Source: Armillaria gallica
Lineage: Eukaryota; Basidiomycota; Agaricomycetes; Agaricales; Physalacriaceae
NCBI GenBank assembly: GCA_037576215.1
Contig: JBANDB010000007.1
Location: 5,859,001-5,923,000 of the forward strand
DNA: 64,000 nt
Direction: 5' to 3'
In this document: piece after piece, positions 57,437-64,000 of the stretch
Layout: each line of letters begins with the position of its first letter
How positions within the stretch are numbered: the stretch's first letter is position 1
Notes under the pieces: generated by a model
Told to the model about the DNA's origin: nothing
Database searches by the model: none
The model's input: the letters and a program-made list of their open reading frames with translations, nothing else
Program-made: the position numbers and the translations under genes

Positions 57437-58605
57437 CTACGCAACAACCAGGTTGATATTCCTCTCGCTAGGCCGAATGGTGGTCGCCACGTTGGGAGAT
57501 TTGCGCCGCGGATAGTCGTAGTCATACCGATGCCTGCAACAAACACCTCCTCTTATACTCCACTGATATACCCTCTCTCTCACGCCCTCGACCATTCTGC
57601 GCCTACCGCTTCTTCGAACGTCGTCTGAGGAAAATCCTTGGACATGCTCTCCACGTATGCATTGAACGCCAATGGCTTTTTGTAGTGCCAGCCCGAGTGT
57701 CACCGTCCTCGTCCAGCATCCGTTAGTAGAATCTTCCTCATGTAACGCGTATCCAGACCTCCGTTCTCCTATCTTCATCGCTAGTTCTAGGCTCCCTGAT
57801 GTTGGCCTCTCCGAAGTCGATACCGACGGGAGACCGATCCACTTCAGACAGAACGCCGTTCCTGGTGTGGATGTCGCTGTGCGTGCCCCAATGGCATGGA
57901 GCCCTGTGATGATGTTGCTGAGTATCCTCGCGACCTCTTGTTCTGAGACATCGATACCCGGTTGGAGCTTCTCCATACTAACGCCAGGGATAGATTCGAG
58001 GGCGAGTCCTTTGACAACGTCGGCGATGGGATGAAGAGGGGTGGGCTCCGGGGTAATGCAGAGATGAACGCTGTCAGAAAGACGGAGAATATACCGGCCT
58101 TGCAGAGGCCGCAAAAGCTGATACGCAGCGAACTCCGTGTCGTACGATCCCGTCTTCCCAAACCAAGCCGAGACCTCCCACACCCAATCCTTCCAAAGTG
58201 CCGTGTTTATCGAAATCGTTTGACTTCGCACCAGTCTGGAATTGCACCCGCTCGAATATTACGAACGGCGCGTCGTAGGTAATCATCGACGGAAGGTGTC
58301 CATGGCACCGAATCCAACTTGTCTTTATTGGAACGATAGCCGAGCCTGTGGTCTGCTATGTAGCTTGAGGATAATGTTTTCGTGGTCCAGGTATCGTTGA
58401 ACTGCTAGTGCCGTGGTAGATGTGGAAGGTTCGAAACTTTTGACCACCGTGGCTGCGAGAGGTTTGAAGGTGTTGGAGCCTTGGACTTGGAATTGAAGGT
58501 GGAGAGTCGATCTGGGTAAATACAGTTCGTCGCCGCTGCAATGTTACAATTCAAACACAAGTGCACAGAAAATCGGCGGATTATCGCACCTCTGGACCGA
58601 AGCAT
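57437..58605 (-). pseudogene. Kinase-like gene relic, copy K5 (10-bp net loss at catalytic loop)
   Basis: The short first exon with ATG at 58605 (MLRSR) and an intron of family type lead into an open N-lobe: DELYLPRSTLHLQFQVQGSN and ENIILKLH. A frame jump follows (LADHRLGYRSNKDKLDSVPW in another frame). The C-lobe frame from 58231 reads TEFAAYQLLRPLQGRYILRL and SIPGVSMEKLQPGIDVSEQE. At the catalytic loop a net loss of 10 bp relative to K3 changes frame; in the restored reading the motif would be HSDIHTRN (Asn to Ser) with IDFGEANIREP downstream. The end (MVEGVRERVYQWSIR) is recognisable. It is a pseudogene. Its neighbour order (MLKL-like gene, flank, K on minus) is the same as in block 2. Confidence 0.7.
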
Positions 58606-58739
58606 GTTTGACTCGAGTAAAAAGTCCTGCATTTCGTGCTAGACAGCGAAGCAGGTCATGTCAGACGGCGCGTGGACTCGGAGGCCTGGAGGAGATGTCG
58701 TCACGGTGCAAGAACGCCACGACCACGTGGCCGGTAACC

Positions 58740-59290
58740 TCTTCTTGGCTTGCCGAATGCCCTGAACAACGACATCTCCTTCATCCTCTTGGCTGCCCGA
58801 ACATTGTTACCACTTGCGCACCCAATGTCAACCGTCCTCTCGTTCTGCGATGGCGACCAGATCATCACAGACCGCACAGCCGCGCGATCCATGGGAAAGA
58901 CATCACCGGTACCTCAAACTGGCGGCTCTGTTCGTCGCCACGGAGGTCGATATCAGACTTCACGAGCTAACCATGTACGACGAGGGCGGACACCTTGCCT
59001 GGCACCGCATCTCGACCCAAGGGAAGAACCACCACGCCCGCGCTCAACACCTGATCAGGCGGCGTATTCTATTTTCGCCATGAGGGTGACGAGATGGCCG
59101 TGACAAAATCGACAAAATCACCGGCGCCTCTGAATTCCAAATACAGGCCGGGCCCTAATACAATATGTTCGTCTATATACCCCAAACTGACCCGTCACCG
59201 TTCACCCCTTGCGTATCCTCCTGGAACCTTACGATCCTCGATGCTGTGAGCGGAAAATCGCGGATGAATCTACTCCACATTCACAATTCC
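58740..59290 (+). pseudogene. 2OG-Fe(II) oxygenase-like relic, copy Q2
   Basis: This is the best-kept copy of the Q family. Plus-strand text reads AALFVATEVDIRLHELTMYD, then EGGHLAWHRIST, and in another frame GGVFYFRHEGDEMAV. In fungal prolyl-4-hydroxylase-like oxygenases the first motif would carry an iron-binding histidine and the second the end of a beta strand. The region upstream (58750-58860; TQCQPSSRSAMATRSSQT in one frame) is shared with Q1, Q3 and Q4. Frame changes indicate decay. Motif resemblance only. Confidence 0.4.
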
Positions 59291-59339
59291 GCGACACTCC
59301 AAGTCCCGTTTAGCTGCTACGTCTCGCTGTAATCTAGGC

Positions 59340-59740
59340 GGATCAGCGAGCTGGTCATCTTGAAATGCTCAACGTTGGGTGTATGCGCGACCAGAGTCTA
59401 TGGCACGTCTGGAAGACTACACAATGAGATATCTCGTGTATCGGAGTAGGCGCCGGCTCAGGGCGGCATGAAGTGGGATAATCCTGCGGAAGAGGAGGAC
59501 TCACGAAGGCGGGATCCAAACTTCAGCGAGGCGCATACACTGAGGGTACGTTTGTCGGTCAGGTCGATGCCTTGCAGGATCAACTCAACCAATTCTACAG
59601 GTAGTACCGTCCGCTATGGATCAGCTAGCGTCGACATTGATAACTACGTTCGCCAGACGACGTTTAGGTTGCACTACGCTAGTGAGGCGTCGTTTGCGTC
59701 TTACCTCTGCCATGGCAACTCTGTGTTCGAACATTGACCG
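59340..59740 (-). pseudogene. F-box-like relic
   Basis: On the minus strand 59620-59500 reads TVLPVELVELILQGIDL, the F-box-like opening also seen at 21.8, 62.1 and 63.3 kb. It then runs into other frames. The surrounding 59340-59740 matches 1-400 and 21500-21930. Confidence 0.5.
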
Positions 59741-60139
59741 ACGGCCTGGATGGTCCAGCTTCGCGCTGTCATTACCATTCCAGCATCCAGCAGATGCGTC
59801 TCCCAGCAAAAGGGTGCCCGGGTGCGAAGAAGAAAAAGGATGATCAAGGGTATGTCACTTTTACGTCTTCGAATTGCGACTATGTTTAATTAAGATGCTC
59901 CTTCAGGCCTTCAGGACGCATACGCCGTAGCCCATTTTTTAGCCTGCTGGACTGTACCGGGGGCAACTCAAAGTGCGCGTCACTTTTCTTACGACCTCAT
60001 ATACATGCTCACAGCAGTGGTGACGGCCTTGCCATCGATCAACGTGCGTCAGTTTTGCCAGCGTGATCTTTGTCCACTCTCCCAAGTGCGGAACAGGGTT
60101 GTCCCACCCCTTCGAACCTTCGAATCCTGAGGAGGAAGA

Positions 60140-60700
60140 CAACTTGAAGACGGCACCAGAATCAAAACCATTCGATGCCCTGACGTCTAGGTAGCGGTCG
60201 ATGATCGCACATAGTCCCAGAAGTCAAGAGCTGGCGGGTACGACCAGAAGAGCTTGGTTCATAGGGGTGCATTTTGGGCGGTTGGATACGACTGAGCTAT
60301 TGGGTGACGACTGTAAATGGCTGTTTCTCTATTCTCAGCATCTGTGGTCATGAATTCTAAAATTCCACGGAATAACATGGACCCTACTAAAGATGCAACG
60401 TAGCTGATGCCTACCGAATACCCACCGCATTTTTCGCAATCTGCCTTTGCATACACCGAAATCTTGTACAGCCTGAGCGCCAACGTCGTCAGTACCGATT
60501 TGGGTGCCGAACACGACGCTGCGAGGATTCTTTTTACATAAAAAGCTTGATCAGCGATGAAAATTTACTGTCTCTAGGTTTGACCGTGAACAGGTCCATT
60601 TTCTCAATCCCACGTCTTTGCTGTAGTAGGTTGTCCTCTGATCATCGCCACGGCCACCGTTAACATGCATATAGGTCGCATGAACCCCACCAATTTACCC
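60140..60700. other. Interval with no supported gene
   Basis: Partly related to 38830-39040 (sequence preceding the second type of F-box relic) and to 1900-2000. No coding region seen. Confidence 0.35.
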
Positions 60701-61260
60701 CTGTTCAATGTCAAAGCACGTCCAGTCTTCACGGCCGCGGCAGTCTCCCATCCCCACACCTGAGATTATGCAGCAGAGTCACCCAAACTCGTCCCATAGA
60801 TCCCACCAAAAAACTGTTCCCCACCCCACAGTCCAAATTATCCGAGTACGACTTGAAAATTGACGCCTTGCAAAAGCTTGTGATGCGTGTACGTCGGATG
60901 CATCCCCCATGTGCTCGAACGACCGATCGAAGCTCCAACGTTCCTCCGCTACCCTGCTTCGCCTAGCAGCAGTTTGCACTCACTGGCGTGATATCTGCTT
61001 CGCCTCTCCCCACCTTTGGACCTTTGTCTTCATCAATGCTGATATACGGCGCGGAGACTCGCAATGAATCCGTAAGTACTCTTTTCGGGTCCATACCTGT
61101 CGCCATTAATGACGCACAATATCATCAGTGCCGGCGAACTTCGTGATCCAGTGAATGCTTGGACAGCGATGACCACCAAACGGTTGAAGGAGACTATACG
61201 GTGGTTCTCTCCTTCCTTTGAACGCGTACTAGTTCATCTCGATACTCGATGAGATGAATA
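60700..61260 (+). pseudogene. F-box-type gene relic with readable F-box end
   Basis: The plus-strand frame at about 60955-61065 reads LRLAAVCTHWRDICFASPHL followed by WTFVFINADIRRGDS, the text typical of the end of the F-box and first strand of Agaricomycete F-box proteins ('VCxxWRDIAxxTPxLW'). Upstream the frame is broken, and a stop follows RRGDSQ. A more decayed copy lies at 39.04-39.40 kb. Confidence 0.6.
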
Positions 61261-61669
61261 TAGGGAAAGCACAGAACTGTAGATCTTCATTGAAGTCCTG
61301 GGCAGCAGCACTGCTTCGTTGGACCAACTTGGACGGAAGGAGTTCAGGAGACTACTTCCGTTCTGAGAGAGGTAAGGGTCGGTTCTTTTGCTCAACCTAC
61401 GCGCGATCTGCGTACCTATTTGAGTTGATGGTCGGAGGTACTGCCCTCCATATGAGCTCCCTCAGGTCAATCCCGACCTGTTCATCTACGAAACGCGTAT
61501 GGTGAAAGCTCAAAATTTCCCTCATATGAAATAGCCGAATTCCTACAACCCGCTCCTTCTCGCGATAAGTAACTTGAGTAGGAAAATTGAGAGGCCAGGC
61601 CCAAATTGAGATATAGCACGAGAGGTCACCGGTCGCTGCCAAAATGCTTGCCGAGCCGCGTGACCACGT

Positions 61670-61830
61670 GTACCGAAAAACTTCGGGACATTTATTCGTC
61701 GCTTTTGCTCCTCGAACATTGTTGCCATTCACACCCAATGCCAACCGTCTTCGTTCGGCAGGGGCGACCAGATCGTCACATACCCCATTTATCGCGGTGC
61801 TCTATGCATGAAGCCTTTAATGTGTACCGA
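61670..61830 (+). pseudogene. 2OG-oxygenase-like fragment, copy Q3
   Basis: Only the upstream part of the Q family is present: the segment around 61700-61800 (acacccaatgccaaccgtct, then gaccagatcgtcacatacc) matches 58820-58870 and 20710-20765. No oxygenase motif is readable. Confidence 0.35.
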
Positions 61831-62043
61831 AACCGAGCACGGGAAGACCTACTGACTCGGAGGGTGGGTGACAGAGAGCCTCCAAGTTAGGTGATTATTA
61901 GCAAATTGAAGGCGTATGCGCGACTAGAGAGTCTGGGGCGCGTCTGGAAGGCTGACCGGCTCATGGCGACGCAGAGACTCGATGAAGTGGAATGATGTTG
62001 TGGAAGAGGAGGGTTGAATAAGCCAGGGTCCAAACTTTAGCGC

Positions 62044-62316
62044 TTAGCGATGAACGTTCATCGCTACATTCACCGAGGGTACGTTCTTATCGATGCCTTG
62101 CTGGATTATCTCAATCAGCTCTACAGGCAGTACCGTCCGCCATCGTCGACATTGGAGGTTGGAGTGATTCCGTTCGTGGTTCGCCTGACAACGTTTAGGG
62201 TAGTCCATGCCAGTGCATTTCAAGGCGGTGTTTGCTCGAACACCTATCACTTCGTCTCCGTCCCCTCTAAACATTGATCCCATTCGCGCCCACTGCCAGC
62301 CGTCTTCGTTCAGCAA
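62044..62316 (-). pseudogene. F-box-like relic
   Basis: The minus strand reads RTVLPVELIEIIQQGIDKN, the F-box-like opening, preceded by an extension that continues into the neighbouring Q4 relic. The frame ends after VNVAMNVHR. Confidence 0.5.
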
Positions 62317-62660
62317 GGACCCAGACCGTCACAGACCCTACCTATCATCAAACCACGTCAATGTCTGACTTCACAAGCTCGCGAGGGCGGATACTTTGAC
62401 TGGCACCACGGCTCGACCCATGGGAAGAACTTCTACGCAACTATATGGTCGTGGACATGTATCTCGAAATCACTGACGCCAAATACCGTGATGATGTGCA
62501 GGCCGGTTGTTTATTCTCCCGCAAAGTATGGCGTTACGGGCTCGATGTTGGGAGTGAGGAATCGCGGATGGATTTCACCGGGGAGGAACCTACTCCACAT
62601 GCACTGAACTGCGTGTTGCTCCAAGTCCTGCCCAGCTGTCCGTCATGGCGGCCTCTACCT
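62270..62660 (+). pseudogene. 2OG-oxygenase-like relic, copy Q4
   Basis: The upstream segment (62280-62340) and the downstream text MVVDMYLEITDAKYRDDVQA match Q1 and Q2 in order. The WHR motif region is recognisable as DWHHGSTHG in one frame. The later segment 62545-62600 (gaatcgcggatggatttcac) is shared with Q1. Confidence 0.35.
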
Positions 62661-63060
62661 CTCTAAGTTCCCAAATATTTTCCTACAAACCTCCCCATCC
62701 ATATGTGCCACCAGTAGCGACTGCCCGATCCTTGCACGAGTGTCAAGGTTACCGAGATGGTCGCCAATCAGCGGATATTTCTCATTACCACTTCCAACCG
62801 CCTGATTCCCCAGCGAACCGATGTATCCTCTCGACCAACGTCCGGATTATCGACCCTTTCTACCCCGTACGCAAATCTCACCAGCTCCCCGTGCTCGGCG
62901 ATGTGTATGATGGTGACTTGGAGGGCACGGAAGTTTTGGAGGGAGCCAACGGATACGGCAGATCACATTCTACCAGGTTTACCACTATTTCGACTGCGAC
63001 TCGGGCTCGGGCTGGCTGTCGAATTACTGGACATGAGGCCTTTTAGAGCGTACTGACACC
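62660..63060 (+). repeat. Repeat flank shared with 21.10-21.45 kb
   Basis: Matches 21115-21345. Open frames (62645-63046 and 62757-63056) exist but are not conserved between the copies. Confidence 0.4.
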
Positions 63061-63121
63061 GAGCATGGGAAGGTGTGCTGACTCGAAGGGTTCGGAGCTA
63101 GGCTCAGAGGTTTGCGAAAAT

Positions 63122-63378
63122 TCAGGCGACGGGCTGCAGTATCAGCGAGCTCAAAGTAGGGTGTATGCGCGACACCAGAAAGTCTAGGGCGCGACTACAC
63201 GATGAGATGTCTCGTGTATCTGAGTGGATACCGACTGACGCGGGATGACGTGGCGGAAGAGTAGGATTTGCAAAGCCAAAGTCCGCATTTTGGCGATGAG
63301 AATGCATACGCTGAGGGTACGTTTGTCGATTAGGTCGATGTCTTGCAGGATCATCTCAATTAGCTCTACAGGTAGCAC
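63122..63378 (-). pseudogene. F-box-like relic
   Basis: The minus strand reads MLPVELIEMILQDIDLIDKR, then ILIAKMRTLALQILLFRHVI, and in a second frame LDFLVSRIHPTLSSLILQPV, the usual run from the F-box into the first leucine-rich segment. The two parts lie in different frames, so the copy is broken. The right flank (63400-64000) matches 22.0-22.6 kb and 0.66-1.13 kb and continues past the window end. Confidence 0.55.
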
Positions 63379-64000
63379 CGTCTGCCGTAGATCATCAATC
63401 AGCTATCGTCGACATTGGTCGGGCGACGTCTAGGTTCGACTCGTTTGCACTTTACCTCTGATCTGGCATCTCCGTGTTCAAATGTTGACTGAAGACCTGG
63501 ATGGTCTGGCTTGGCGGACCACTCAGAGGATGAATGTCTACCCGTATTCCGCTGCTCTATCACTGCGACCATGTTCGGGCAACCTCCAATTTCAAGGAGG
63601 ATGACGTTCGTTTCCCAGTTCCCACTATCCACAGCACCTAGTCTCGTAAACCTGAATCGACGATCCATATAAAGATAAGTCATTCAATAGACGTAGACCA
63701 AAAATCGAGCGGGCTGGCTAATGGACCAGAGGACGGTATCACGTTACTCGAAGAGAATAAACTACGCGTCTTCCTCCAATTCTTCTCCACGCGAAGGGAA
63801 AGCATGAACCTATAGGTATCTCGTAATCCATGTCCTAAGATTAGGAACCTTGTCTAACTGCTTGTACAGTGCTACCGAATCAGCCGATTCCAAACCGTTC
63901 AATAAAGCCGTCGCCAAAGTTGGAAACGCTGACTTAAACCGAGTGGTGAGAGAATGCTCAGGATACATGGCATTGAGGAGCGATCAGAGATGCTACAATG

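Noticed and set aside
57437..58231. The 264-residue K5 frame as an intact protein
   Set aside because: Compared with K3 and K4 the frame switches at the catalytic loop, so the second half of this open frame is a chance reading of the wrong frame.

Overview
This window is nuclear DNA from a filamentous fungus, most likely a mushroom-forming basidiomycete (Agaricomycetes). Genes are split by many 45-75 bp GT-AG introns. DUF6535 membrane proteins, F-box relics, DUF6570/Helitron relics and an MLKL_NTD-like (HeLo-type four-helix) protein pair are all families expanded in Agaricomycetes. The order cannot be fixed from sequence alone. No rRNA, functional tRNA, CRISPR array or bacterial-style operon was seen.

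The window is a family-rich, repeat-rich accessory region built from three related blocks of about 15-20 kb. Each block starts with a DUF6535 gene on the minus strand (D1 2747-5372, D2 22936-25613, D3 42896-40128) and continues through an unknown multi-exon gene relic (U1-U3). Blocks 2 and 3 then carry a kinase-like gene on the plus strand (K2, K4) and an intact 13-exon MLKL-like gene on the plus strand (30441-33592 and 52723-55849). All three blocks end with a kinase-like gene on the minus strand (K1, K3, K5), followed by F-box and 2OG-oxygenase-like relics. In block 1 the place of the MLKL-like gene is taken by a Helitron-type relic (13.4-15.5 kb), a 95-bp tandem repeat (16.2 kb) and a gag relic (18.6-19.3 kb). 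A separate multi-exon repeat family of unknown function (R1-R5) is scattered through the blocks.

Only four loci look able to make a full-length protein: D1 (839 aa), D3 (880 aa) and the two MLKL-like genes (845 and 831 aa by my exon models). D2 carries two in-frame TGA codons. All five kinase-like copies are damaged, three of them by different deletions over the catalytic loop. The contrast between the decayed neighbours and the two intact MLKL-like genes is the main biological signal. Those two genes combine an N-terminal MLKL-type helical domain, a segment resembling a kinase N-lobe without visible catalytic motifs, about 450 residues of unassigned sequence and a C-terminal membrane segment, so they are candidates for a fungal cell-death or incompatibility system. 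The second copy also carries a sharply bounded tract in which CpG has been converted to TpG/CpA while the reading frame is preserved.

Mobile DNA includes a 430-bp TA-flanked MITE inside K4, a roughly 461-bp inverted-repeat element at 5909-6369, and a 3-kb insertion (about 43.05-46.16 kb) with a cysteine-motif gene that separates D3 from U3.
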